Assembly (NCBI GenBank): GCA_913064945.1
Contig: CAJYAN010000001.1
Location: forward strand, 186,001 to 250,000
DNA from: an uncultured Gammaproteobacteria bacterium
GTDB lineage: Bacteria > Pseudomonadota > Gammaproteobacteria > UBA6429 > Thiohalophilaceae
Length of the DNA stretch: 64,000 nucleotides
Direction of reading: 5' to 3'
A program made the position numbers and the translations under genes. The notes beneath the pieces were generated by a model. That model made no database searches. It saw only the letters and a list, made by a program, of their open reading frames with translations, and was not told where the DNA came from. Positions 24,890-33,304 of the stretch are shown piece after piece (positions within the stretch are counted from its first letter, which is position 1; each line of letters opens with the position of its first letter).

Positions 24890-25046
24890 ATAGGAACTAG
24901 TCGCGAGGTTCGAGGTGCCAGGATGTAATACTTGATAAGTGGCCAGATTTATGCGGGTTTTATATCTCGCACTTAGAACCCCCTTTGGGGTTCATTAAGT
25001 GTATCCCCGCTTCGCTACGACAAACCTCGGTACTAGGAACTAGTCC
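24890..25046. repeat. GAGG/CTAGG-type repeats flanking a hairpin between 6S RNA and zapA
   Basis: ggaactagtcgcgaggttcg (24893) and cctcggtactaggaactagt (25026) are roughly inverted copies. Between them lies an imperfect hairpin ACTTAGAACCCC...GGGGTTCATTAAGT near 24970-25000. On the minus strand this hairpin follows zapA and could end its transcript, though no strong T run follows. Confidence 0.45.
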
Positions 25047-25376
25047 CTATATTTCTAATTGTCGGCTACGGTACAGCGCCTCTTCGATGCGGTTTTGCAG
25101 GTTGCGAATACGTTCGCCGGTTTTGGCGGTGTTTTGCGGTTTGTCATCCTCTGAACCACTCTTATTTTCCAGCAGCTCATAAGTAATATTGAGTGCCGCC
25201 ATGACGGCGATGCGATCGGTACCGATGATCTTGCCGGAATCACGGATTTCACGCATTTTTTTATCGAGATAATTGGCCGATGCCTGCAGGGCACCACGTT
25301 CCTCATCGGCACAGGACACCATGTATTCCTTGCCCAGAATGTGGAGGGTCATACCATTTCCGCTCGGTTTACTCAT
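25047..25376 (-). CDS. zapA: Cell division protein ZapA
   Basis: ZapA binds and bundles FtsZ polymers at the Z ring. The 109-residue protein has the N-terminal globular part MTLHILGKEYMVSCADEERG, ANYLDKKMREIRDSGKIIGT, and DRIAVMAALNITYELLENK, followed by a C-terminal coiled coil. The ATG at 25376 overlaps the end of the ZapB-like gene by eight bases, so the pair is coupled. The neighbours 6S RNA and fau match the conserved gammaproteobacterial block. Confidence 0.95.
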   Translation of the reverse strand: MSKPSGNGMTLHILGKEYMVSCADEERGALQASANYLDKKMREIRDSGKIIGTDRIAVMAALNITYELLENKSGSEDDKPQNTAKTGERIRNLQNRIEEALYRSRQLEI

Positions 25377-25581
25377 CTTCCATTGCCTTTAGTCTTGAGA
25401 TCATGGCTTCCACGCGGCTACGGGCCAACTCGGTTTTCTCGACCAGTTGCGCCTTTTCGGAAAGCAGGTTGGCCTGATTATTGCGCAGGGATTTGTTTTC
25501 CTGCTGCAAACGTTCCACGGCGTTGATCAGGTCGTCGACGCGGTCTTCCAGTTTTTTGATATCCAGTTCTTCCATTGGCAT
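25369..25581 (-). CDS. ZapB-like coiled-coil protein (TIGR02449 family)
   Basis: The 70-residue protein MPMEELDIKKLEDRVDDLIN is almost wholly one coiled coil (LQQENKSLRNNQANLLSEKA, then QLVEKTELARSRVEAMISRL). TIGR02449 proteins are regularly found directly upstream of zapA and resemble ZapB, which links ZapA to the chromosome via MatP. A start at 25581 is preferred; a TTG at 25605 would add eight residues. Divergent from ygfB with about 140 bp between starts, probably holding both promoters. Confidence 0.85.
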   Translation of the reverse strand: MPMEELDIKKLEDRVDDLINAVERLQQENKSLRNNQANLLSEKAQLVEKTELARSRVEAMISRLKAMEDE

Positions 25582-25724
25582 AGGCGGCTCGTGTTGGATG
25601 GACAAGTGGCAATATAGAGCGAGCGGCCATCAGGGTCAACGGCCTGGACCTTTGGGATGCCCCCATCGCCGTGCTAGGATCGGCTTTTCAAGTGACGGTG
25701 AGGGTAAACCTCCAGAACGGGCCT

Positions 25725-26318
25725 ATGAGTGCAACCAATAAGCTAACTTCCTATTCCGAGTTTGTTTCCCTGCTTCGGCAGGCCAAGGGTGACCTGCCGC
25801 CGGCCGAATGTCACGGTATTTTGTGTGCCTTGCTGGCGGTGCAGAGCCAGCCAACGGCTGAACGGTGGTTGAGCGAGATTTTACCCGAGGTCGTCGTCAG
25901 CGCCACCAGCGGTGATGCCCTGGCCCGCGAGACCGCACAGCATCTGATTGACCTGTTCCAGTCGACTCAAGAACAACTGGCGAGCCGTTCCTTTAGTCTG
26001 GATCTGTTACTGCCGGATGATAATGAGCTACTGGCGAATCGCACCGAGGCACTGGCAAGCTGGTGTCGAGGCTTTCTGTATGGTCTAGGCCTGTCCGGTA
26101 TTGGTGATATTAGTCGCCTGCCCGATGACCTGCCCGAGATCCTGCTCGACATGGAAAAAATCAGTCATGCGGATGACTATGCGGCGCAGGATGATGAGGA
26201 AGAAGATGAACGGGCCTTTGCCGAACTGGTGGAATATGTTCGTCTTGGTGCCATGATGTTAAATGAAGAGTTTCAGAATTTGCATCAGCAATCGGCGGGC
26301 ACGACGCAAACGCATTAA
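25725..26318 (+). CDS. ygfB: UPF0149 family protein (YgfB)
   Basis: The 197-residue protein is a member of UPF0149: SEFVSLLRQAKGDLPPAECHGILCAL in pieces at the N terminus, then RTEALASWCRGFLYGLGLSG, and an acidic stretch DDEEEDERAFAELVEYVRLG. YgfB in Pseudomonas aeruginosa modulates the ampDh3 amidase and beta-lactam resistance through AlpA; elsewhere its role is open. It is the first gene of the conserved ygfB-pepP-ubiH-ubiI operon. The ATG at 25725 is chosen by homology over an upstream in-frame start. Confidence 0.92.
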   Translation: MSATNKLTSYSEFVSLLRQAKGDLPPAECHGILCALLAVQSQPTAERWLSEILPEVVVSATSGDALARETAQHLIDLFQSTQEQLASRSFSLDLLLPDDNELLANRTEALASWCRGFLYGLGLSGIGDISRLPDDLPEILLDMEKISHADDYAAQDDEEEDERAFAELVEYVRLGAMMLNEEFQNLHQQSAGTTQTH

Positions 26319-26350
26319 GGCGTACAACTCAAGCAGGTCAGTGAAATCAT

Positions 26351-27670
26351 ATGAACAAGCAGGAATTTTTTCGACGTCGTAAACAGCTCATGGAAATGAT
26401 GGACCCCGGCTCAGTCGCGATCCTGCCGGCAGCGCCGATGCGGATTCGCAATCGAGATGTCGAATATCAGTATCGTCAGGATAGCGATTTCTATTATCTG
26501 ACTGGCTTCTCCGAACACGATGCCGTGACCGTGATGATCCCCGGTCGAGAACACGGTGAGTATATTCTGTTCTGTCGTGAGCACGACCCGGAAAAGGCCC
26601 TGTGGAATGGTCCGCATGCGGGACAGGAGGGTGCCGTGGCGCACTTTGGTGCCGATGACTCATTTCCGATTGATGACATCGATGACATCCTGCCGGGCAT
26701 GCTCGAAGGCAAGGATCGTGTTTATTACACCATGGGCAATCACCCGGATTTTGACCAACGCCTGATCGGCTGGGTCAATCGTCTGCGTAAGCAGGCACGT
26801 GCCGGGGTGCATACGCCGGGTGAATTTGTTGCCCTGGATCACCTTCTGCACGAGCTGCGTTTATTCAAAAGCCCGGAAGAGCTACGTGCCATGCGCAAGG
26901 CGGCCAGGATATCGGCCAAGGCGCATTGTCGCGCGATGAAAAAGTGTAAGCCCGGTTTGCGCGAGTATCAGATTGAAGCCGAACTGCTGTATAGCTTTAT
27001 GCAACAGGGGGCGCGTTTTACGGCCTATTCTTCTATTGTCGGTGGTGGTGCCAATGGCTGTATTCTGCATTACATCGATAATCAGGATGTGCTGCAGGAT
27101 GGTGACCTGTTGCTGATCGATGCCGGTGCCGAACTTGAGCACTATGCCTCGGATATTACCCGAACCTTTCCGGTCAATGGTCGGTTTAGCAAAGAGCAAC
27201 GCGCCCTGTATGAAATCGTCCTGGAGGCACAGCTGGCGGCCATTGAAGCGGTCAGGCCGGGCAATCACTGGAATGATCCGCACAACGCCGCTGTCAGGGT
27301 CATCACCGCTGGTTTGAAATCGGTAGGCCTGCTCAAGGGCAGTGTTGATAAGCTGATTAAGTCAGAGGCCTACAAACCTTTTTACATGCATCGCACCGGC
27401 CATTGGCTGGGCATGGATGTGCATGATGTCGGCGACTATAAAATTGATGATGAGTGGCGTCTGCTGGAACCGGGCATGGTCCTGACCGTAGAGCCGGGGA
27501 TTTATATCGGAGCGTCGATGAGCAAGGTGGCGAGCAAGTGGCACAATATCGGTATTCGTATTGAAGATGATGTGCTGGTAACGAAAGAGGGGCATGAAGT
27601 ATTGTCCGCCGGTGTCCCCAAAGCGGTTGATGAGATCGAGGCATTGATGGCCGGGAAGGCAAAAGCTTGA
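26351..27670 (+). CDS. pepP: Xaa-Pro aminopeptidase (aminopeptidase P)
   Basis: PepP removes N-terminal residues before proline. The 439-residue M24B enzyme has the N-terminal aminopeptidase-P domain (VEYQYRQDSDFYYLTGFSEH) and the pita-bread catalytic domain. The metal ligands appear in LLIDAGAELEHYASDITRTF (two Asp), MHRTGHWLGMDVHDVG (His), TVEPGIY (Glu) and IRIEDDVLVT (Glu). Its stop overlaps the TTG start of ubiH by four bases. Confidence 0.96.
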   Translation: MNKQEFFRRRKQLMEMMDPGSVAILPAAPMRIRNRDVEYQYRQDSDFYYLTGFSEHDAVTVMIPGREHGEYILFCREHDPEKALWNGPHAGQEGAVAHFGADDSFPIDDIDDILPGMLEGKDRVYYTMGNHPDFDQRLIGWVNRLRKQARAGVHTPGEFVALDHLLHELRLFKSPEELRAMRKAARISAKAHCRAMKKCKPGLREYQIEAELLYSFMQQGARFTAYSSIVGGGANGCILHYIDNQDVLQDGDLLLIDAGAELEHYASDITRTFPVNGRFSKEQRALYEIVLEAQLAAIEAVRPGNHWNDPHNAAVRVITAGLKSVGLLKGSVDKLIKSEAYKPFYMHRTGHWLGMDVHDVGDYKIDDEWRLLEPGMVLTVEPGIYIGASMSKVASKWHNIGIRIEDDVLVTKEGHEVLSAGVPKAVDEIEALMAGKAKA

Positions 27671-28926
27671 GCGGTCAGACAAATGATTTTGATGTCATCA
27701 TCGTCGGTGGCGGTCTGGTCGGTGCGAGTCTGGCCTGCGCCCTGGGAAGTTTACCTGAGGCCGAGTCGCAGCGTATTGCGGTTATTGAATCCTTCGCCTT
27801 GCAGTCAGCACAGCAACCCAGTTTTGATGATCGCACCGTCGCGCTGGCCGATGCCTCACGGCAGATATTTTCCGGTCTTGGACTGTGGCAGGGCATCGAG
27901 ACACTGGGAGTGGCGCCCATTCACAAAATTCATATCTCTGATCGTGGTCATATCGGGATCAGTCATCTCGATCGCCAGAGTGTCAGACGGGAGGCGCTGG
28001 GTTATGTGGCGACGAGCCGGGTCCTTGGACAGGCCCTGCAGGCCAGGCTACAGACACTGACCAACATCAGCCTGCTTTGCCCGGCAAGTGTAACGGATGT
28101 CGAATTTAGTCATGCCAGCGCCAGCTTGAAGATTGTGCACGAGAATGAGACAAAGCAGTTGCGTGCCGGTCTGGTAATCGCGGCGGATGGTGGCAATTCT
28201 TTGATACGCCAGCAGGCTGAAGTCAAGACGCTGCAACATCACTATGGTCAGTCTGCACTGATCGCCAATGTCCGTGTGGATCGGCCGCATGCACAGGTTG
28301 CCTATGAGCGATTCACCGCGACGGGCCCCATGGCCCTGTTGCCGACGATCGGTACGGAGGGTGACACACAACGTTTTGCGCTGGTGTGGACGGAGCAGCC
28401 GGCACAAATTGAGCGGGTGCTGGGTCTGTCCGATGTCGATTTTCTGGCTGAATTACAGCAACGCTTTGGTCCGCGTCCGGGTCAGTTTATCCAGGTGGGC
28501 AGGCGCGATGTGTATCCATTAATGATGATACATGCGCGTGAACACGTCCGACCGCGCCTGGCCTTTATAGGGAATGCGGCGCATACCCTGCATCCGGTGG
28601 CAGGTCAGGGCTTTAACCTTGGACTGCGTGATGTCGCGGTACTGGCGCAGGTGATTGTCGATGCCTGGCGTGGGCAGCGTGATATCGGCAGCATGGCGGT
28701 CCTGCGTGACTATGCCCGCTGGCGGCGACGCGATCATCTGCAGACGATGGCGACGACCGATAGCCTGGTGCGGCTCTTCAGCAGTTCGTTTCCACCGATA
28801 CAGCTGGCACGCAATCTGGGTCTGTTAGCGCTGGATATGTTACCCGGATTAAAAAAAGTCATCACACATCAGGCGATGGGTTATGTCGGCAAGTTGCCGC
28901 GTCTGGCCCGAGGCTTACCGCTATGA
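27667..28926 (+). CDS. ubiH: Ubiquinone hydroxylase UbiH (2-octaprenyl-6-methoxyphenol hydroxylase)
   Basis: The 419-residue flavoprotein monooxygenase hydroxylates the ubiquinone ring. It has the GxGxxG dinucleotide fold DVIIVGGGLVGASLACALG, a DG motif VIAADGGNSLIRQQ, and the second FAD motif RLAFIGNAAHTLHPVAGQGFN. The start must be TTG at 27667 (TTGA overlap with the pepP stop), because no ATG or GTG lies in frame before the Rossmann fold. It is coupled by an ATGA overlap to the next gene. Confidence 0.93.
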   Translation: MSGQTNDFDVIIVGGGLVGASLACALGSLPEAESQRIAVIESFALQSAQQPSFDDRTVALADASRQIFSGLGLWQGIETLGVAPIHKIHISDRGHIGISHLDRQSVRREALGYVATSRVLGQALQARLQTLTNISLLCPASVTDVEFSHASASLKIVHENETKQLRAGLVIAADGGNSLIRQQAEVKTLQHHYGQSALIANVRVDRPHAQVAYERFTATGPMALLPTIGTEGDTQRFALVWTEQPAQIERVLGLSDVDFLAELQQRFGPRPGQFIQVGRRDVYPLMMIHAREHVRPRLAFIGNAAHTLHPVAGQGFNLGLRDVAVLAQVIVDAWRGQRDIGSMAVLRDYARWRRRDHLQTMATTDSLVRLFSSSFPPIQLARNLGLLALDMLPGLKKVITHQAMGYVGKLPRLARGLPL

Positions 28927-30152
28927 AAAATAGAATTGATTACGATGTTGTGATCGTCGGTGGTGGAATGGTGGGGGCAACCCTGGCCTGTGCCCTTGGT
29001 GATACACCGCTGCGTGTTGCATTAGTCGAGGCCAGGAGTGAACTACCATCATGGTCATGCTCCGAGTATGCCCTGCGCGTGAGTGCGATTACCCGTGCCA
29101 GCCAAAATATTTTCGAAGTGCTGGGCATCTGGCCTGCGATAGTAAAACGGCGTGCCTATGCCTTTCGTGATATGCATGTGTGGGATGCAACGGGCGCGGG
29201 TGAAATACATTTTGACAGTGCCGACCTGGGTGAGGCGCATTTAGGACACATCATTGAAAACGATGTCATTGTTCTTGCGTTGTATGAGCGCCTTAAAGAC
29301 TTCCAGAACGTTGATTTATTAAATCCGCATCAGACTGAACAGGTTTATTTCGACGCTGAAAACGCTTCTCTGAGGCTTTCAGGCGATAAAATAATTAAAA
29401 CCGCATTAATTATTGCCGCTGACGGTTCAAATTCGTGGTTAAGGCAGCAAAGCAACATCATTGTCAGAGGCTGGGACTATGATCAAAGTGCATTAGTGAC
29501 CTATGTGCATACTGAAAAGTCGAATCAGGCCACTGCCTGGCAGCGTTTTATGCAGCAAGGTCCGCTGGCCTTTCTGCCGCTGGCTGAAAATATCAGTTCC
29601 ATTGTGTGGTCAACACATCCGGAGCAGGCAGCCTCCCTGGCGGGGCTGGATGACAATGAATTTTGTGCCGAACTTACGGCTGCCTTCGAGTCGCGCCTGG
29701 GTAATGTGCTGTCGACCGGTCCACGTGCCGTCTATCCGCTACGATTTTTTGATGCCGAACGTTATATTCAGCCGCGCCTGGCCCTGATTGGTGATGCGGC
29801 GCATACCATGCATCCCTTAGCGGGACAGGGTGTTAATCTTGGTCTGGCCGATGTCGCCAGTCTGGCCGAAGTATTGGTCGCGGCGCAACAGGCCGGACGT
29901 GATCCTGGCCTGGAACATACCCTGCGTCGTTATGAGCGCTGGCGCAAATCGGAAAACCGTCTCATGCTTGCCAGTGTGGATAGCTTTAAACGACTGTATG
30001 GCAGTGACCTGACAGCGCTCCGCTGGTTGCGTAATGGCGGTATGGGACTACTGAATCAGCTTGGCCCTGTGAAACAACAGGTCATCCGCTATGCCATGGG
30101 TCAGGCGGGTGACCTGCCGCGTCTGGCGCGTGGTGAAAGTCTTTATCGCTAG
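28923..30152 (+). CDS. UbiI/VisC-like ubiquinone FAD monooxygenase
   Basis: The 409-residue protein belongs to the UbiH/UbiF/VisC/Coq6 family: DYDVVIVGGGMVGATLACAL, a DG motif IAADGSNSWLRQQS and LALIGDAAHTMHPLAGQGVN. Because Coq7 (3440-4084) supplies the UbiF activity, this copy most likely acts as UbiI at C5. The family cannot be split reliably by eye, so UbiF-like or UbiM-like action is possible. ATGA overlap with ubiH shows the pair is co-translated. The codon use from about 29330 to 29480 is somewhat more A+T-rich than its neighbours. Confidence 0.85.
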   Translation: MKNRIDYDVVIVGGGMVGATLACALGDTPLRVALVEARSELPSWSCSEYALRVSAITRASQNIFEVLGIWPAIVKRRAYAFRDMHVWDATGAGEIHFDSADLGEAHLGHIIENDVIVLALYERLKDFQNVDLLNPHQTEQVYFDAENASLRLSGDKIIKTALIIAADGSNSWLRQQSNIIVRGWDYDQSALVTYVHTEKSNQATAWQRFMQQGPLAFLPLAENISSIVWSTHPEQAASLAGLDDNEFCAELTAAFESRLGNVLSTGPRAVYPLRFFDAERYIQPRLALIGDAAHTMHPLAGQGVNLGLADVASLAEVLVAAQQAGRDPGLEHTLRRYERWRKSENRLMLASVDSFKRLYGSDLTALRWLRNGGMGLLNQLGPVKQQVIRYAMGQAGDLPRLARGESLYR

Positions 30153-30246
30153 GAATAGCTCAGCGTCTCGCTTGTGGTCTGACCGTTGATTCCGGTATCG
30201 TGGCGATCTCTTCAAATAACGAGTCTCTAAAAAGAACGACAACGGA

Positions 30247-31476
30247 ATGGGCGTACTCGACACGATTGCACTGCTCTTGACCCTGGCGGCCTTATTCAGC
30301 TATCTGAATGAGCGTTTTCTGCATTTGCCGACCACGATTGGTATTATGCTTATTTCGTTAGTACTGTCTTTCTCGATGCTGGTGGTGGGCAAACTCGGTT
30401 GGCCGGTATTGCAGGTGGAGGCGCGACACTTTCTGGAGGGCGTAGATTTTCATCAGGCATTGATGCAGGGCATGTTAAGTTTCTTATTATTTGCCGGTGC
30501 CCTGCACATCAATCTGAATGACCTGGCCAAACAAAAGACGATTGTGATTATCCTGGCAACGATCGGCGTGCTTGTCTCGACGTTGATTGTCGGTAGTCTG
30601 AGTTACTGGTTGTTGAATGCCCTTGGGCTGAAAATCTCATTTCTCTATTGTCTGTTGTTCGGTGCGCTGATCTCACCGACCGACCCAATTGCGGTACTGG
30701 CAATCCTGAAAAACGTCGGTGTCAAAAAATCGCTGCAGGTAACCGTCGCCGGTGAGTCCCTGTTTAATGATGGTGTCGGCGTGGTGGTGTTCCTGGTGTT
30801 GTTGAAGCTGGCGAGTGGTGGTGCCGTGACAACGCCGGGCGGAGTCGGCCTGTTACTGCTTCAGGAAATCGCCGGCGGAGTTGTGTTTGGTCTGCTGACG
30901 GGGCTGGCCGTGTACTGGCTATTAAAAACCGTCAATCAGTATCAGGTCGAAGTCCTGCTGACCCTCGCCTTGGTCATGGGCGGTTATGCCCTGGCCACGT
31001 TTTTGCACGTCTCGGCGCCGATTGCCATCGTCGTGGCCGGTCTGGTCATCGGGAATCATGGCCGGGTCTTCGCCATGTCTGACGAGACACGCAAGCATCT
31101 GGATCAATTTTGGGAGCTGGTGGATGAGGTACTCAATGCGGTGTTGTTTTTGCTCATCGGTATCGAGATCCTGGTACTGAGCCTGCGAGAGGAGTATCTG
31201 CTGGCCGCGCTGGGCATTATCCCCATGGTCTTACTGGCGCGGTATGTGAGTGTCTCGCTACCGATGCTGATAATGGAAAAATTCCGGCGTTCGAGCCCGA
31301 ACGTCGTTGAGGTCCTCACCTGGGGAGGCTTGCGCGGCGGGATTTCCGTGGCCCTGGCGCTCTCACTACCGGGGGGGCCAGAGCGGGATGTGATCCTGGC
31401 GGTTACCTATGCGGTCGTGATTAGTTCGATCCTGATACAGGGTTTGACCATCAAACAGGTCGTCGCCGGAAAGTGA
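30247..31476 (+). CDS. Na+/H+ antiporter (CPA1 family)
   Basis: The 409-residue inner-membrane protein has about 12 transmembrane segments. The family core is GALISPTDPIAVLAILKNVG, followed by VAGESLFNDGVGVVVFLVLL with the paired Asn-Asp ion-binding residues near residue 180. A conserved late motif is TWGGLRGGISVALALSLPGG. It is an NhaP-type antiporter exchanging Na+ or K+ for protons. It lies 94 bp after the ubi gene and has no clear operon partner. Confidence 0.92.
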   Translation: MGVLDTIALLLTLAALFSYLNERFLHLPTTIGIMLISLVLSFSMLVVGKLGWPVLQVEARHFLEGVDFHQALMQGMLSFLLFAGALHINLNDLAKQKTIVIILATIGVLVSTLIVGSLSYWLLNALGLKISFLYCLLFGALISPTDPIAVLAILKNVGVKKSLQVTVAGESLFNDGVGVVVFLVLLKLASGGAVTTPGGVGLLLLQEIAGGVVFGLLTGLAVYWLLKTVNQYQVEVLLTLALVMGGYALATFLHVSAPIAIVVAGLVIGNHGRVFAMSDETRKHLDQFWELVDEVLNAVLFLLIGIEILVLSLREEYLLAALGIIPMVLLARYVSVSLPMLIMEKFRRSSPNVVEVLTWGGLRGGISVALALSLPGGPERDVILAVTYAVVISSILIQGLTIKQVVAGK

Positions 31477-31948
31477 TCTGAGGGCGGGGTTCACCCCCGT
31501 GGCGGCGGCCGACACACCAGTCTCAATCTATAATCTTTTAAAATCAATGGCTTGTATGATGATTATCGCGGGTGGTGTGCCCGCATGAGGCGTTAGTATC
31601 GGCTTGTGAAGGAATCTTCCCGGCCTGGTATTGTTAAGGCCCGTGCAGGTCTTTGCCCACTTTTTTAGATGGCGGCAACTTAGGGGCCTAGCTACGGGAT
31701 CTCTCCGGCCGCCTGATGATTGACACCTATATATAGTATATCGGCTGCCGACATTAGCTGAGTTAGTGCTTACTAACTTACGTAGAAGCAGACCGATGCG
31801 CTGATTCGCACCAGCCTGGCTGGAATGGCGTGGTGCCCCAGATACGGCGTGACCGGCTGGCTCTGGTGTGGTCAGCGTGATGAATCTGCCTTCGTGCTTT
31901 AGCCCGGTTCAGCACCGGCACTAAATGCATGGCGGGAATGGATACTTC
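31477..31948. other. Gene-free region between the antiporter and the riboswitch promoter
   Basis: About 470 bp without a convincing reading frame. It includes hairpins GGGGTTCACCCCC (about 31490) and GCGGGTGGTGTGCCCGC (about 31572) and an A+T patch TTGACACCTATATATAGTAT at 31726 that has a -35 box but no -10 box at proper spacing. No known RNA family was recognised. Confidence 0.5.
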
Positions 31949-31977
31949 TTGGTTTGCGGCATGGCCACAGGTACAAT
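31949..31977 (+). promoter_or_regulatory. Likely sigma70 promoter of the riboswitch-lipA transcript
   Basis: TTGGTT (31949-31954) and TACAAT (31972-31977) are 17 bp apart. Transcription would begin near 31984, some 15 nt before the first glycine aptamer. Confidence 0.6.
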
Positions 31978-31994
31978 TACAGCTATGGCTAATA

Positions 31995-32153
31995 TGGCTC
32001 TGCGGGAGAGACTCCCATCAGGGAGCGCCGAAGGCGCAACACGTCCGGAAACGCTCAGGCAAAAGGACCGCAGTAGACAAAGCCGACTCTGGAGAGTTCC
32101 CACTGCGTTGGGACGCCGAAGGGGCTAAAGCTCTCAGGCATCGAGGACAGAGG
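31995..32153 (+). promoter_or_regulatory. Tandem glycine riboswitch (two aptamers)
   Basis: Aptamer 1 (about 31998-32078) contains GCGGGAGAGACTCCC, CGCCGAAGGCGCAAC and CTCAGGCAAAAGGACCGCAG; its P1 pairs TCTGCGG with CCGCAG. Aptamer 2 (about 32084-32153) contains ACTCTGGAGAG, CGCCGAAGGGGCTAAAG and CTCTCAGGCATCGAGGACAG. These are the conserved blocks of the gcvT-type glycine riboswitch. A terminator follows at once. Unusually, the first gene is lipA, with the gcv genes behind it. Confidence 0.93.
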
Positions 32154-32204
32154 GGCGACCGTTATTTCATTCTGCGGGATGAAGCAACGGTCGCCTTTTT
32201 TTTT
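32154..32204 (+). terminator. Riboswitch expression-platform terminator
   Basis: GGCGACCGTT (32154-32163) and AACGGTCGCC (32186-32195) form a perfect ten-pair stem followed by nine T. It begins where aptamer 2 ends, so glycine binding probably sets termination versus read-through into lipA. Confidence 0.92.
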
Positions 32205-32215
32205 GCGTACTCATC

Positions 32216-33133
32216 ATGGGAGAGGCTGTGTCCGTTTCAGTTAAACCGGTTTTTGATTTTTCGGCACAGGCCAATGTCGGCCGTATGCCGGCGTGGATCC
32301 GTCAGCCTTTATCTCAGGGGCAGGACTATGGCAATACCGCCCGTGCCGTAAATCAAAATACCCTTAATACCGTCTGTGAAGAGGCGCGCTGCCCGAATCG
32401 CCAGGAGTGCTGGAGCCGTGGCACGGCGACGTTTATGTTACTGGGTGAGACCTGTACCCGCGCCTGTGGTTTTTGCGCCGTCAAGACGGGCAAGCCTACC
32501 TGGTTTGATAACGAGGAACCCCAGCGGGTTGCCGCTGCCGTCAAAAATTTACAGCTGGATTACGTCGTATTGACCTCTGTCAATCGTGACGACATGGCCG
32601 ACGGCGGAGCAAGGATCTTTGCCGATACCGTCACCCGTTTGCGTCAGGATAAAAATGATATTGGGATTGAATTGCTGACCCCCGATTTTTATCGCTGCCA
32701 GCCAGCCGCCATCGACATCATTGCCCAGGCAATGGACGCAGCCCCTGGCAATAATCAACTGGTTTGGGGGCATAACGTCGAGACCGTGCCTTCGCTGTAT
32801 AAACATGTGCGCAAGGGTTCGGATTATCAACGCTCACTGGACCTGCTGGCGCAGGCCGCGAATCAGCAGGACATTGAAGCCAAGTCGGCCATTATGCTCG
32901 GCCTGGATGAAAGCTATAAAGAAGTGTTGCAGGTCTTTGTAGACTTGCGCGCTGCGGGTGTCACACGCCTGTCTGTCGGGCAGTACCTGCGCCCCACCAA
33001 ATATCACATCCCGGTGAAACGTTACTTATCACCGGCCGAATTTGATCGCTATGCTGATGAGGCCAGAGCGATGGGTTTTAGCTGGGTCAAGGCCGGGCCG
33101 TTAGTACGCTCTTCCTATCATGCCGAGGAATAA
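32216..33133 (+). CDS. lipA: Lipoyl synthase
   Basis: LipA inserts two sulfurs into protein-bound octanoyl groups, making the lipoyl cofactor needed by GcvH. The 305-residue radical-SAM protein has the auxiliary cluster cysteines in CEEARCPNRQECW, the radical-SAM motif CTRACGFCAV, and the C-terminal Ser of GPLVRSSYHAEE that ligates the auxiliary cluster. The ATG at 32216 lies 12 bases after the terminator T run and has no clear ribosome-binding site; a GTG at 32228 is an alternative but too close to GGAGAGG. Glycine-riboswitch control links lipoylation to the glycine cleavage genes that follow. Confidence 0.95.
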   Translation: MGEAVSVSVKPVFDFSAQANVGRMPAWIRQPLSQGQDYGNTARAVNQNTLNTVCEEARCPNRQECWSRGTATFMLLGETCTRACGFCAVKTGKPTWFDNEEPQRVAAAVKNLQLDYVVLTSVNRDDMADGGARIFADTVTRLRQDKNDIGIELLTPDFYRCQPAAIDIIAQAMDAAPGNNQLVWGHNVETVPSLYKHVRKGSDYQRSLDLLAQAANQQDIEAKSAIMLGLDESYKEVLQVFVDLRAAGVTRLSVGQYLRPTKYHIPVKRYLSPAEFDRYADEARAMGFSWVKAGPLVRSSYHAEE

Positions 33134-33154
33134 TATCAGTAGCAAAAGAAATTT

Positions 33155-33262
33155 TAACGCAACGGCGCAAAGACGCTGAAAATAAGAAGTAAAAAAATAA
33201 TGATATTGTTTGTTTACTTTGCGCTTTTGCGTCTTTGCGTTGAGAGAATTTAAATTTATATC
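33155..33262. repeat. GCAAAGACGC-type inverted repeat
   Basis: AACGCAACGGCGCAAAGACG and CTTTGCGCTTTTGCGTCTTT with TGCGTT form an inverted pair around an A+T-rich centre. A second element of the family lies at 36768. Such AACGCAAAGACGC repeats occur in many genomes as small mobile palindromes. Confidence 0.75.
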
Positions 33263-33304
33263 AGTGGTTTTAACACTGCTGCGATCAAAAAACTGAGGAA
33301 GTAT

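Noticed and set aside
31726-31760. TTGACA with nearby TATAGTAT as a strong promoter
   Set aside because: The -10-like sequence is only about seven bases from the -35 box and nothing suitable lies at 16-18 bp.
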